Shown here: positions 27,128 through 39,400 of the stretch, piece after piece
Layout: each line of letters begins with the position of its first letter
How positions within the stretch are numbered: position 1 is the stretch's first letter
NCBI RefSeq assembly: GCF_003945595.2
Contig: NW_024105087.1
Span: 3,415,001-3,479,000, forward strand
Source: Pipra filicauda
Lineage: Eukaryota; Chordata; Aves; Passeriformes; Pipridae
Length of the DNA: 64,000 nt
Direction: 5' to 3'
Program-made: the position numbers and the translations under genes
Notes under the pieces: model-generated
Told to the model about the DNA's origin: nothing
The model's input: the letters and a program-made list of their open reading frames with translations, nothing else
Databases searched by the model: none

Positions 27128-27470
27128 TCGACCTTATCTCCCTCTACAACTACCTAAAAGGAGGCTGGAGCAAGGTGGGGGTCAGTCTCTTCTCCCAGGT
27201 AACTAGTGACAGAATGAGAAGAAATGGCCTTAAATTGTGTCAGGGAAGGTTTAGATTGGATATTAGGGGGAAATTTCTTCATGGAAAGTATGGTTGGGTA
27301 TTGGAACAGGCTGCCAAAGGAAGTGGTGGAGTCACCATCCCTGGAGGTATTTAAAAGATATGTAGATGTGGCACTTGGGGACGTGGTTTAGTGGTGGACT
27401 TGACAGTGCTGGGTTAACGGTTGGACTTGATTATCTTAAAGGTCTTTTCCAAACGAAATGATTCCATGAT
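27128..27470 (+). mobile_element. CR1 LINE, 5'-truncated 3' end, sense orientation
   Basis: About 340 bp match the well-known bird CR1 3' region. In order, I see CCCTCTACAACTACCT, a block with TCTTCTCCCAGGTAACTAGT, GGAACAGGCTGCCAAAGG, AGTGGTGGAGTCACCATCCC, TGGTTTAGTGGTGGACTTG and GGTCTTTTCCAAACGAAATG, ending in the ATTCCATGAT-type tail. This part holds the end of the reverse-transcriptase frame and the 3' UTR, but it is diverged and non-functional. Severe 5' truncation is normal for CR1. Confidence 0.95.
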
Positions 27471-28175
27471 ACTACTTTCCAGCCTTGAGATCTGACTGTG
27501 GTTAGAAAAGTGGACAAAAGCCTGCTAGAGTACCCCAGTCAGATGGCACCTGAACTCTTCTGCAGTTTGTGTAAGAAATCAGGGGAGAAATGCCCTTTAT
27601 GGGTACCAGTGATGTATCACTTGAGTGTGGGCTACACTGCTCTAGAGGGGACCTCTTATCTGCCTTATCTGCTGCTTAATGAAGCAAAGTGGCGGAATCT
27701 TCAGTCCTTATTTATTTATGGTCAGGTCTTCTTGTTCCCAGAAGGTGAATAAAGAAACGATCTTTTCTGTATTTTTAATTGTTAATACAAACTGTGGCAT
27801 ACATGTGACACAGAGGAGTGTTCTTTGTTTCTAGTAACCAGCTTTATCAAATACCACCTCTTGCCTTCCTACTGATCAAGCAGTGGCAGTCAGCACAAAA
27901 ATAATACTTTATATTTAACGCTTCTTTTTAATCCATCATCTTTGCCAGCCTGTTACACATAATTTTATGTTAAATATTTTGAATGCTCTGGGTGTGCACT
28001 TTGCAAAGTGTTGTCTTGTGCTATATCTCAATACGTTGTACTTGAACTCACTGTAGAAATACTTATTCATCCATTCTGCTCTGGAGTGCATGAACAGATA
28101 GGTGTGCTTGTTCACTTTGTGCTATCACTGTGAACTTCTGTGACTCTTTAGGGAATTTTGTTAAAAATCCAGATT

Positions 28176-28206
28176 AAAAAAAAAAAAAAGCAGGGGGAGG
28201 GGGGCG
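28176..28206 (+). repeat. A14 run followed by a G-rich purine tract
   Basis: Fourteen A (28176-28189) are followed by GCAGGGGGAGGGGGGCGC, a local purine-only stretch apart from two C bases. It is low-complexity sequence of no evident function. The two long G runs alone do not make a standard four-run quadruplex unless they are split. Confidence 0.7.
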
Positions 28207-29007
28207 CAAACGAAACCAGACAAACCCCATCATATATCTATCTGTCTCTTGGCTTCCTTTTCCTTCCTCTGGGATTTTTTAATGTGTGTCTCATAAACCA
28301 GGTTATAGACTTTTGGAGGAAGAGACTGCCTGATAAATACATACAGTCCACTGCACATTGAGTCATCTAACCGTTTAGTGCTATTGTAAAACAAATAATG
28401 TAAATAACTCTGTTCTAGTGCTGAGAGTCCCCTGCTAATTTGTGGGTAAGCACTTATATCTTCCTTTTTCAGGTTTTGTTTCTCCTGTATGTGTGTATGA
28501 AGGTTGCATACAGATGAAATAGGAGACTGATTAACTGGCAGTGTAGAAAAATCAGTGCAACCAGCTACTCTGGCAGTTTGACAACCATTTGCATACTAAC
28601 CTGAACAAAAAGGAGAGGTGCTCTTTAGTCTGTTTCAGTCACAGCAGCCTAATGAATTGTCCATAGCTATGTAAGTTATTAAACATAATTTGTGCTTGAG
28701 CTTTTTTAAAAGAGTTTATTGTATTCCCTTTAAAGATAATGTGTTGGTGTTGTGGTACAAAAAGGAGGATTTATGTTTTCACTGTACTGTTAAATAATTT
28801 GAGCTTGTGCCATTTTAATTTTTTTTTTAACCTACTTGCATAATATTCCTATCTGGCATTTCATTATACAGATAATATTTGAGGTGGATGAGAGTATTAA
28901 AATTGTGTACAAGAAGCGCATTTAAGAAACCTCATTCATTTGTTTCATTAACATTTAGTTGCCTGTGCTCTCTCCATATGCAGTCAAGGCAACATTTAAG
29001 GAAATAC

Positions 29008-29068
29008 TGTTATCAAATATTCCATTTCACAGAGGAAAGACAAAGAGAGTTTGCCAGGGTAAAGGGTG
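29008..29068 (+). repeat. Possible ancient MIR/L2-like fragment
   Basis: The string TATTCCATTTCACAGAGGAA, then AGACAAAGAGAG, then TTTGCCAGGGT follows the order of the conserved repeat core 'atccccattttacagatgaggaaactgaggcaaagag...ttgcccagggt'. It is short and diverged; a library search would be needed to accept it. Confidence 0.3.
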
Positions 29069-31022
29069 AGGTCATCAATTTGTATTCACTGAATGTGACA
29101 TATATTGCATAAAGAGAATTTGATCAAACCTTTTTAGTGTACTTTGTTGAAGAGGTTGAAAGGAATACTACTATAATTGTCTACACTGTATTGGCATAAG
29201 AAGGACAGATGGCTACTAGAGAACTCTCCACAGGTTTTCCCTTCAAAAAGATTGCAGGTATATGATAAGTGAAACCCTATTTTCGGATGGGAATGCCTTT
29301 ATACCACTAAGGTAAATGCACATCCATCCATCTGCAGAATTTCACCTAATCCATATGCCCTAATGCAGAACTAATTGATACCATAATTCATCTACTGGGG
29401 TTGTTTGGATTAAAAAAAAAAACACCAAACAAGAAGTTATTATTCTCTTTAATTTTAAGACTAACATGTCCCAGGGTGGGGATAAACAAATTAAATATAC
29501 AGATGGCCAAGTTCTTTGTATCTTGTTGACCATGGATGGTCATACAGTTTCAAAATATACTTTTTATCATGTCTCATTCACAAGGCCAATTTCGAAAATT
29601 ATGTCAGTTTATGTTTTTTCCTTTGTATATACCCATTAACTACACAGTTAGCTTTTCAGGCCAACTGGAAAAAGATGTTATGTTTATATTAATAAATTTT
29701 CTTTTTCCAAGTTTTCCACACTTCTTTATGAAAGTGAATTTGCATTTATTGAGCACGTGTCCTGGTCATCTGTGATTCCGCAGAATTTTGCAGTGCCTGA
29801 AAGCCTTTCCCCATTGAACACCTTATTATTCCATTGGGTATCAGATTTCATTCGACAATTTATTTTTATCTGTCCTCTTTGTCCAAAAGAATAACTATCA
29901 TGTTGCAGGAGAATCTGGTGCATTTTGCTAGCAGGTCTGTAATACTGGAGTGCATAATTTGGCAAGAGCTTGGGGCTATTCTCCCAACTGTTGGACACTT
30001 TACATCCCTCAGCCACCAGCAGTACATCTTGATTCATTAGAACACAGTGAATGGGTAGGCTTTGTTTCCTCTGTAGCCTGGGAGCGTTCGCTCTGTGCCT
30101 GTTGTGGTGTCTGGGCTGTGCTGTGGATCCGCGGAAAGCGTCTTAATTGCTAATAGAGACAACATCTCTCAAATCATATTCACTCTGACCAGAAGCTGTA
30201 GCTGCAGGTGTGCTCGCAGAGGCTTGTACTGTGGAGGTGAGGTGTTTTTTTCTAGACCCTGTACCTGAGTCACTCAGAAGAGAACTTCAGTGGAAAGGGA
30301 GATTTTGTGCCAAGTTGGCCTTTTAGGCTATTTTTTTGAACCCACTGTTCTTTAACAGTTCTATCTGCAGGCTATTAGGGAGCTTTCTGTTGGATCCATT
30401 ATTCTTCAAAGACTTAATTAAATTGTACAGTGTAATTAATCTGTCTTCTTAATTCCTAAAGTTCTCCTAGTCTGTAGGTAATAAAACAACAGGGAGAGAT
30501 TCTGTGCCTGCTCAGCTGTATTATGAGTCTGGGTGGAAACGAATATATTCTTTTGATGAAAATAGGTTTATACATGGTTGGCTGCGACTGTATTGCAGCA
30601 AACGTAAAATCTGCTGTACTGGAACTGACTGAATATTCCTTTTCTATCAGTGGCCAAGAGCAGATAGTTAAGGAACACTGATTTAAAGTTCAGAGAATTC
30701 CCATATGTTACTTTCCCCCAAAGTTCTCCTACTCTTCAGCTCTCTGTTTCCTAAACTAGTTATAACTTCTTCATTTGTAATAAATTTCAACAGATTTATC
30801 TTCTGTGAGCTTGTCCTGTTTTCTTTTCAACCCACAGATATGCATCCGATTGTAAAAGAAAAATAGTTTTAAGGAAAGAAATGTCTGGGATGAGGGTTCT
30901 TCTAATAGGGTGAACCAGAAGTTTCTGCCATTTCTCCATATGTTGACTGTGCTTACTAGCTGCTACTTTCAGTATTTTATGAAAATAGTAGGGCATTGAT
31001 ACCTCAGTGACACACACACACA

Positions 31023-31142
31023 CTAAATGGAAAATAGATAACTCTTTGAATGCAAATCTTTGGAAATAAAAGAATACTCATCATGGCTAAATGGAAAATA
31101 GGTAACTCTTTGAATGCAAATCTTTGGAAATAAAAGAATACT
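31023..31142 (-). repeat. Two 56-bp direct copies forming the RTE 3' tail
   Basis: Positions 31023-31078 and 31087-31142 are the same 56 bp with one visible difference (ATAGATAAC against ATAGGTAAC), separated by CATCATGG, giving a period of 64. On the minus strand the first copy begins within the RTE stop codon, so the pair makes up the short 3' UTR. An (AC)7 microsatellite at 31010-31023 follows directly, in keeping with the habit of RTE elements of ending in short tandem repeats. The duplication could belong to the family consensus or have arisen at this locus. Confidence 0.85.
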
Positions 31143-31435
31143 ACCTGGAGGATAAAGGCACAGCTGTACTAACTCGATGGAGGTGGGCATCAGAAAAACT
31201 TGCATTTGTTTGCTGCAAGGCACGATTCTTTCTGCGTTGTCTTTTCTCCTCAAGGGTGATCCTGCGTGTGTTCTCAAAGGCATCAGCAGCGTTATAGATG
31301 GTGTGTCTCCAGGCCTCCCGATTGGAGGCCAGAGTGACCAGTTATGGTGATCAATATGGCCAAGGCTGAGATGTTTCAGGGAGTCCTTGTATCTTCTCTT
31401 CGAGGCTCCTCTCTTGCTAGGACTGTCATTCATGG
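31141..31435 (-). pseudogene. C-terminal remnant of an RTE-type LINE reverse transcriptase (frameshifted)
   Basis: Reading the minus strand, an upstream frame gives SKRRYKDSLKHLSLGHIDHHNW (in short: KRRYKDSLK, then GHIDHHNW). After a one-base frame change within about 31332-31340, the second frame reads LASNREAWRHTIYNAADAF, then a basic stretch (TLEEKRQRRKNRALQQT). It ends at an in-frame TAG (31141-31143). This series of K-R-x-KD-L, W, R-x-x-W-R and R-x-x-R-K motifs is typical of the extreme C-terminus of RTE-clade endonuclease/reverse-transcriptase ORFs. Known: birds mostly lack recent RTE copies, except lineages carrying AviRTE. Inferred: this is a 5'-truncated, dead insertion antisense to SLC10A7; AviRTE is my best guess, and an older reptilian RTE is possible. 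The frame change disables it. Confidence 0.8.
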
Positions 31436-34400
31436 AGGAGATCACTCACTTCAGGAAACTGGTCTAAAGTTTGGCTTTCGGAATAAGGAACAAACAGGAA
31501 CTGTTTGAGCAAAGCCTTCTGTATGTAACCTGACCTTACTCTGCCTTTTCTCTTTGTTGCTTTGACTGTATCCCTTCTGATAATTTCAGCTGTATATCTT
31601 GATTTTTCAAACAAAACCTGTGTGCAAAAGAGTATCTTTCAGTAGTCAAAAGCATGTAATTTCAATAATAACTTTTTAAAAAGTCACATGATGCTTGTGT
31701 GCACTGACAGGCTTATCTCATAAGGTTAAAAATATGTGGGGGGTTTCTTTTGTTTTTTTAATGTAGCTATTGATAGCAGAGGGGAATACAAATGTAACAA
31801 AGAATAACTGAACAGGCTCTTTGAATCTGACTTCACAACAAACATCAAAGAAAAATGCACTGCCACCTGTTAACACGGTAGGAGAGGTTAGCAAGTGTGC
31901 ATTTTTCTCTACCAAATTATTTTGCTCTTCTAAATCAAAGTTAACTAGTTGAGAGATGGCTTTATTTTAACAGGTGGACCTTCTTTTAATTGCATTACTT
32001 CTGACATTCTTCATGCTGTTGTTGGGCTGGGAGATGCCTTTCAGTTTCGTGCTTATTTAGTCTTTCTGGGGCACTATGAGCGAGCTGAGATAATAGGTGA
32101 GGGTTTTTTCTTTTGCTTTTCATCTAGTTATCACTAAAAAAAGTAAGCATGGTGCTTATAAAAATCATTGCTGATCCTTTGAGTCTGTGCTCCGTATTTT
32201 GAGCATGTGTGTGCTAACAGGACCCATATCTTTGTGATCTCTGGAGGGGGGAATTACGACATATCTGAAATAACCTCACACCAACATAAAGTTTGTTTAG
32301 TCTGCACAATCTATAGTTCAAATGCAACTGGTTTTATTTATGTATTTCCTTTGTATCATTATATTGTCAGCACAATTTTCATAACATTACGCTAGACCTT
32401 GAAAGCCTGAAGGTGTGTAAGCAGAGGTGTGATCCGCTACTGCTCTGAGGGAGGAAGCTTTCCAGGAAGCTGGTGTTGGCTGGCTGGCTCTGAGTTATAT
32501 GTTACAAACCTGTGTGCAACGCTGAGGTCTTTGCAGGTTAAGGGAAGAGTGTCACTGATAGGCAGTGCCAGGCTCAGGAAATACGGGCAAAGCCCGTAGC
32601 GTGATACCAGCACAGTGTTTTGGTCCAGAAGAGTAGGTGCCTGGCATCTGTGCAGTCAGGTTAGGAACTGGGATGAAGAGGTGTCCAAGCATTAGAGTTG
32701 AGCTGTGGCTCCAGGGCCCCAAGGTTCAACACAAGGGTAGTCTTTATTTCTGAAGAATGGGCAGGACTAAAACTCCCGTTACTTTTTGGCTCATGCAGGT
32801 GTCCAAATACATAAGGTAGAAGTACTTTCTGTTCCACTTCCTGGTGTCTGCAGGCAGGTGCCCATGGCAGCTGAGAATAAGTTACTCAGCTTATACATCC
32901 CAAACAGATGAATGTGAACTCCGCATGTGAAACACTTGTGTTTCTTTCCCTTTTCATTCCTCTCAGCAAGGCAAGGTTGCATCAAGTTCCCTGTTTCTAA
33001 TTTCACCGTCCATGTGCAGCGGAATGTGTTTGCAAAGCACACAGTGATAAAGATAAGCTGCTTTCTCCCTTCCATGCTGCACCTGAAGTCCAGGTGGGTA
33101 AATCTCTAATGCAAACATGAGCTTCAGAAGCAGAAGGAACAGCAGCTTCTCCCGAGCAGACAGTCAAGATAAGATGGGAACTAACTAAACTTGAACTTTC
33201 TGCGGCCACATCGCAGTTTAGAAAGCAAAGTTAACTTGAAACATATGAAGAATATACAGCTTCTGCTTGCAAACTTAAATCACTTAATACATGAAAGGAT
33301 GTGAAAAGTAAAAACCTTAAATTGTTATTCAAAATGCATTAATAGGGTAATGAAAAGGTGATGTTTATACTGTGTCTGCAAACTTACCATTGTCTTCTTC
33401 CTTAGGCCTATATAATGTAAGGTAGCAACACAGCAAGTTGCATCCTGATTTGACCTTACGTGCCTCACTGTTCAGCTCAGTGGTTTCCCTGTAGAAACAG
33501 AAACTGACACTCCCTTGCTTGAATTTTCTTCAATCAATATAGTGTGGCACACTACAAATTATACAGTAGAATAGTATTAAAGAGAAGCTTATCTGTTGAA
33601 ACAGTTGGCTAGAGAAACAGATTTCTGTTTAAGAGCTTTCAAAGTATTGTTTACGAGTGAAATGGGACCCCATGAAATAAATTGTGTATTTTGTTACTTC
33701 TTTTTTAGGTGCAGTTATTCTTTTCAGCCGGTTTTAGCAATTCCTCCATATTAGCCTGTAGAGTAAACGACTGGTACTGTACATCTCAAATGTAGCTATA
33801 TAACAATATTTATGCCTATATTTCTGTAACTTTTAGAACAAACCCTCAGAGGTTATGTATTGTGTGAGTGCAAGTCTACAGCAACAAAACTGTTAATTTG
33901 CCTGACTAGAAATATTAACCACACTATATCAAATAACTGCCAGGAACAATTCCCCACCATTCCCCGTGACTTCATTTTAATTGATTTTTTTTTTAAACTT
34001 CCAGCTTCTGAGATTTCGTTTACTCTGACAGAATATTTATTAAATGTGTAAAAAGAAAATTGTTTTGTAAATTGTTTCTGAGAGTGTTTTTATCTTCCAT
34101 AAATTGGTGGCTCATTTAACATTTTCCACCTACCTTTGTTTTCCACCCCTATGCTCTGCCTCATTTGTTTCCTTATTGGATTTGGTGATTAAATACTGAT
34201 CAGCTGCTGGTCTGATCAGCTGTGCATATTGCTTTCTTTTAAACATTGTTCATATACACCCCAAGGACAGGGTTGCACACACAGTTATAAACAGGGTGGG
34301 GGGCGTGTTTGGTGATGTCCTTTGATGTGTTTTACCAATGATGATGAACTCGACAATAAGCATTTGTTAAACTGGTCACTGCAACAGACCTCTGTGTTAC

Positions 34401-36402
34401 AGCAGAAATTCATGGCACCCAACTGTCCAAAAGGGTTGTCAGTTGGTTGCTTTACATTGCAGAGCTGTAGTTTGTGTTCAGTTCTCTGATGCTAAACAGA
34501 AAATTAATAATGCTTTTATGAGGTGTTTTTTTTTCTGTCGTGTTCTCTTTTTTTTAGTTTAAGATACAATATTTTCGTTCATAATACTGTACAGTATTGC
34601 TATGAAGATTCATGAAGGAACATGGAATTTACATATGAATCTAAATGATTACTTTGAAAAGCAGAGATAACAGGCAAGTGCTATCTCTGAATGATAAGAA
34701 TAAATCAAGATAGTAAAGGAAATCCTCGAAGGATTTAGACTGTACTTCAACTGAAATACCAGTCTGTTTGCTGGGAGATATCATAATATTTTATTTCTGC
34801 TTGAAACAGTTATTTCTGAGTCACCGAATCCTGTGAAATAACTGAAAGCTTAACAGGAACAAAAGATATTTTAAAAACTGGCATTGTGTACTGTGAATAC
34901 ATAACTTTTTGTAGACTGGTACAGCCGGTGTACCAGCCTGACTTCAGCACTTCGTGATTCAAATACAGTCCTTTTCTAGGTCCACTGGAATCAGTGTATT
35001 TACACTGGTATAGAGCTGGGCCATCACAACAGTGAAACATATCTTTTCATTTGCTTGCCCATAGCTTTGTAAGAATGGTGCCTACTGACTCCAGAGAGAG
35101 ACTCAAATAGTAATTCCAGGGCAAAATGTGGCTTTTAATTGTTTACTTCTATTTCTGAAGTACATTCAAAATGATCTGAACAGTTAAATAATTCTGTAAA
35201 GTGTTGGTTCTTCCAAGGACAATTTAAATCTCTTTATTGCTGGCTTGGGTACAGTAATGCTGGTCTGATAACAATAAGTTCTTTTGCTGTCAAGATTTCA
35301 ATCATACTTCTTGATACACTGAGACTTTTTGCAGATATTTGCAGCATGTGAGGTAATGAATATTATTTCAGGAATACAGTTGTCTGTTAAAGTATGCATT
35401 AGTAGCTTTTTTATGCTTTGTAAAGTCATGGCAGGTAAAACTTTTCAAAGTACCTAATTTGATTTCAATGGGAGTTTCACTTCTAAGCTCCTTACTCTAT
35501 TTTTAATTTTTTGTTTGTTTGTTTTAAATATTTCTAGGCACCTCTACCTGTCCTTAGGGAATTGGGCAGTTTTAAAAAATCCAGTTGGTGGGACTTATGC
35601 ATCTAAGCCGCTTGATAATCTAAGGAGCAAGGTGTGGTCACGATGAGCATCATTTCACTTCGTTTTGAAGTGCTTGGATCTGTGACAGATGTTCAAAGAC
35701 ATTGCCTGGCTCTTACTTCCAACTGCTGATTATTTTTTTTTATTGTTTCTGTAAGGTAAGATCAGGTTCCAGAACATGATATCCAGCCTTTGGTAAATGA
35801 CCTGATAAGACAAGTGCTCATCACTGTGTGTAGAAAGTAAACACAGAGCTGCTTTTCTCAGTCAAGATGGCAGCAGCTGTGGGTATGCAGAACAGAAGAA
35901 TATTAGGCACCTCTGTCATTTTACTGACATGCTGTTTGGCATCTACAGACTTGTTCACACTTAGATTATGAGATTTTATCAAATACAACTTCAAATTCAG
36001 GAAACTCAATTCTACTCTAGTAGCACTGTGGGCACTTGAACAGTTATGGCTCTACCATTTGATCATCTTTGGTCATTTTATTAGTTCTCTTTTTTTTTTT
36101 CTTTAGACTTTGCTCATACTGGGATGTTTAGAAAATGCACAAATTCTGGGCAACTAGGCCATATTTGTCTGAAGATCTGTGCATGCATGTACCTTGCATA
36201 ATGCTACCTGGGAGGCAGTTGAACACAAAACCCCCATTCCAAGAATACATTAGACCTCTGTACCTATGTCTTGCAGAATCAGTGCTTCTGCATACCCTGT
36301 CTGTGTTACACCAGCTAGGCTCATCTAGCCTAGTTGGCTGTTTGTTCTGACCCAGGTAAAACAGGTGAATTCAAACAGGACTGAAAACTTCATGACTTCA
36401 CA

Positions 36403-36452
36403 GTTGGACTCGATGATCTGGAAGGTCTTTTCCAACCTAAATGATTCTGTGG
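36403..36452 (+). mobile_element. CR1 LINE, extreme 3' end only (about 50 bp)
   Basis: GTTGGACTCGATGATCTGGA is followed by AGGTCTTTTCCAACCTAAAT and then GATTCTGTGG. This is the terminal CR1 3' UTR with its ATTCTATG-type end. It is extremely truncated but better preserved than the 27 kb copy over the shared part. Confidence 0.85.
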
Positions 36453-39400
36453 TAATAGGGGTTTTCTGTATGCTGTGGGGAGAACCATATATACCATTTA
36501 ACTTCAGAGCCCAAGTTAGAGCTCTTCTGGACTTCAAATACAAAACCTTCCTAACCTGTATGTTTGAGTTATGTTAAAAGGGTCAAATATCTTCCCTGCC
36601 AGCACACAGTATTTAATAGAATAGGATCTACCATAATATGAATTGATAATAATTTATTTCACACATAATTAGAGTTGTAGAAATAGGCTCAAATGAATTT
36701 GTATATTTTCTATAGTTTGAGCAGCCTTCCAGATTTTTTTCTGCGTTCTTGATTTCTGAGCACAGTTGTGTTTGATAGCTATTTCCTGGGAATTGTTTCC
36801 TGCTTTTTGTTTGCCTGGAAAAAACACTAGCCGTGGTAACCACAAGAAACATGTTTGTACAGCAAATGGCAAAACTTCCACTGAATGGGGTTTGTGTCAT
36901 CAGCTGTCAGGGCTGCAGAAGATGAGTAGTTAACTGAGTAAGTAGTGTGTAACATTACCACTGACGGAACATTTCTTACCATTAAGCCTTCAAACTCTCA
37001 TTCAGCTGTCAACACATGGGCACTTTCTGGAGCCAAATTCTCTCACGCTGTGCGCTGCCTGCAGCTCGCCTGAAGCTCAACTTTGACTAAAAGTGTTGAT
37101 TTCGCTTCTTTTAGCCTTGTTCTCATTTAACGTTAAAACCTGCTTAGAGTCTGCCTTTTATTCTGCAAAGTACACATGGCTGTATCATCCCTCGCGCACT
37201 TCTGATGTGGAGTTAAGGCGCTCAAAAGATATGCTAGTAATCTTAATGAATAATTGATTAGAAAGGAGTCTGGCAGTGTTAATTGTGAGGTGCAGCTGAG
37301 TGAATGCCAAAACAAAAGCTCTTCTAAATGTTTCCGAAAACCTTGTAAAGTCTTTAGCATTGAGCAACAGGGTCAGTGCACTGAAGTGGAATTTAAAGGA
37401 GGTTCTTGAATGTAATGGATTTTGACTTCCCTTTGTCATGTGCCTCAGTGCATCATTGATTGAGCACTCATTTGTTAAATCAGCTGTATTTTTTTGCCAT
37501 TTGTCAGAGCATAGACACTTACTGCAGCCTTTTTCCTTCTAAACACGAATTTCTTGTCTTAATAAATCACAGGTGTGAATTAGTTTTTATCCAAGGTGAT
37601 CAATTTTTCAAGCAGAAAGGCATGTGGAGATGGTCATGGGGAAACACATTGTGAGCTTTTATTTTCTTAACTATTAGAAGAAAAGGGAAAGATCAGGGAC
37701 ACATTTTAGCTGAAACATCGATAATTCATGTCTTTAAATTCAGCTCCCAGCAAAACGCTCAGAAATGATTTTATTTGGAGAGCTCTAAATGGTGTGCATT
37801 GGAAGAGTAGTTCGGGGTAACTGGTGTTCAGTCAGCTCTCTAAGAAATGAGCAAAGGAAACCCGAGGGTTAAGGAACAAGCAGTGTACTGTGTGTTTGCA
37901 GCGATGAGAGATGCTCTCTGATTAGTGGAAAGGCTAATTACCTGGAGTATGCAGGAGCACTGTAGGTGCTGTGCATATCTGATTAGAGTTCTGACAGCAG
38001 GGCAGAAGAAAGAAGACCTTGAGAATGTGCCAAAAATATCCCTTTATGTAAGCAGATGCTATTACCCTTGGAAGAGAATAGTCACTTACCCAGAATGGTT
38101 ATTGCTGCTAATAATAAGTATTCTATGGATGGGCCATCAACTTCTGAGAAATGTACTCCTGTGGTATTTAATACAGCAATTACTTGTCAAATCTGGAAAT
38201 GTTCATCTTGATGCTCTGTTTGCTGGATAAATGACCAAATCAGATTTATTTGCCCATTGTCTGAGCAAGTTGCCAGTAGTTGTGAGGGACTGAAGACAAG
38301 CTAGTGTTTGGAGTTATTTCAGTGTTGATACTAGTAATGGAATTAGAAGGTATTTCTTGGTCTCATCGTTAAGCAAGAGTTCTTTAAAAAATATACATAT
38401 GACAAAAAAATGCAGAGAGCCTCCATGTCCTGCTGGGTACAGGCTTAAGTGTACGTCTTTTGGAAGTGTACATTCCAAAATCTTTTGGAAAAGATTTTGA
38501 GGACAGGAGAAAAAGAAAGGAGAGGAACAGAAAGAGCCTCAAGAAGACTAGGGAAGAGAAAAGCCAGTCATGTTGACAGAAGAATTTAAAGCTTCTCAGT
38601 AGCATAGAGTTTAGCACTGTCCTTGCCTAGATGTAATTAGAGTGAAAAGGATGGAGAACCAGTCGTCAGCTCTGTCATCGCCTCTTTTTTAAAACAAACT
38701 TTTCCGCAAGGTGCAGAATGTGTTCTGTCTTTGGGACTACCTGTAAATGCTCAGCACTGTCAGGCTTGGGTCCATCATGGAGCAGCATGTAAATTTACCA
38801 CAGATTTGCTGGTGAGCAGAATGACAGTCTATTGTCTTGTATCTTGGTAAGAAATTAAATTGTGACCGTGTCTTGGTAAACATGTTTTGCTGGCAAATAC
38901 ACTGCAGTGACACCTGCTAACATTGCAAACCCCACCCCCCCCAGCAGAGCCCCTTGCTCCTAGACCCACTCCACAGGTAGCTTACAACTTAAGCAGCTGT
39001 TTTCACTTTTGTCACTGTCAGGCGCTGGGGACAGTTTCCTTTCTTCTCTCTCTGGCTCCCTAGGCTCTATCAAAAGTGTGAATCTGAAACAAAACAAAAT
39101 AAAGCTTCAGTCCACATCTTTGCTCAGCCTTTACATGTACATTCTCCTGTTTTGAGTTCTTTTAAACTGCAGCTATCAGAAAGAATAAAACAGTGCAGCA
39201 CCTAGTAGAGTACTGAAGTGATCATCCAAGCAATTTTCTTCTCCCTGAAGCCAGACAGCTAAAGCTTTTTATTACTGAATGACTGAACTTCCTGTGTCTG
39301 TCTGTCTAGGTTGCTAGGCCACCTCGCTGTCACGATTTGTGATGTTAGGGGCTTTTGATGTAGACAAACCAGAAATGCTAATTTAAATACAATATTTACA

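Noticed and set aside
33700..33790. TTCTTTTTTAG followed by a short open stretch, considered as a cassette exon
   Set aside because: It does not encode any SLC10A7 segment, and the flanking exons are already consecutive in the protein. T-rich acceptors are common by chance.
34196..34222. Two copies of CTGATCAGCTG 16 bp apart, each containing a palindrome
   Set aside because: Short enough to occur by chance in 64 kb, with no associated structure.
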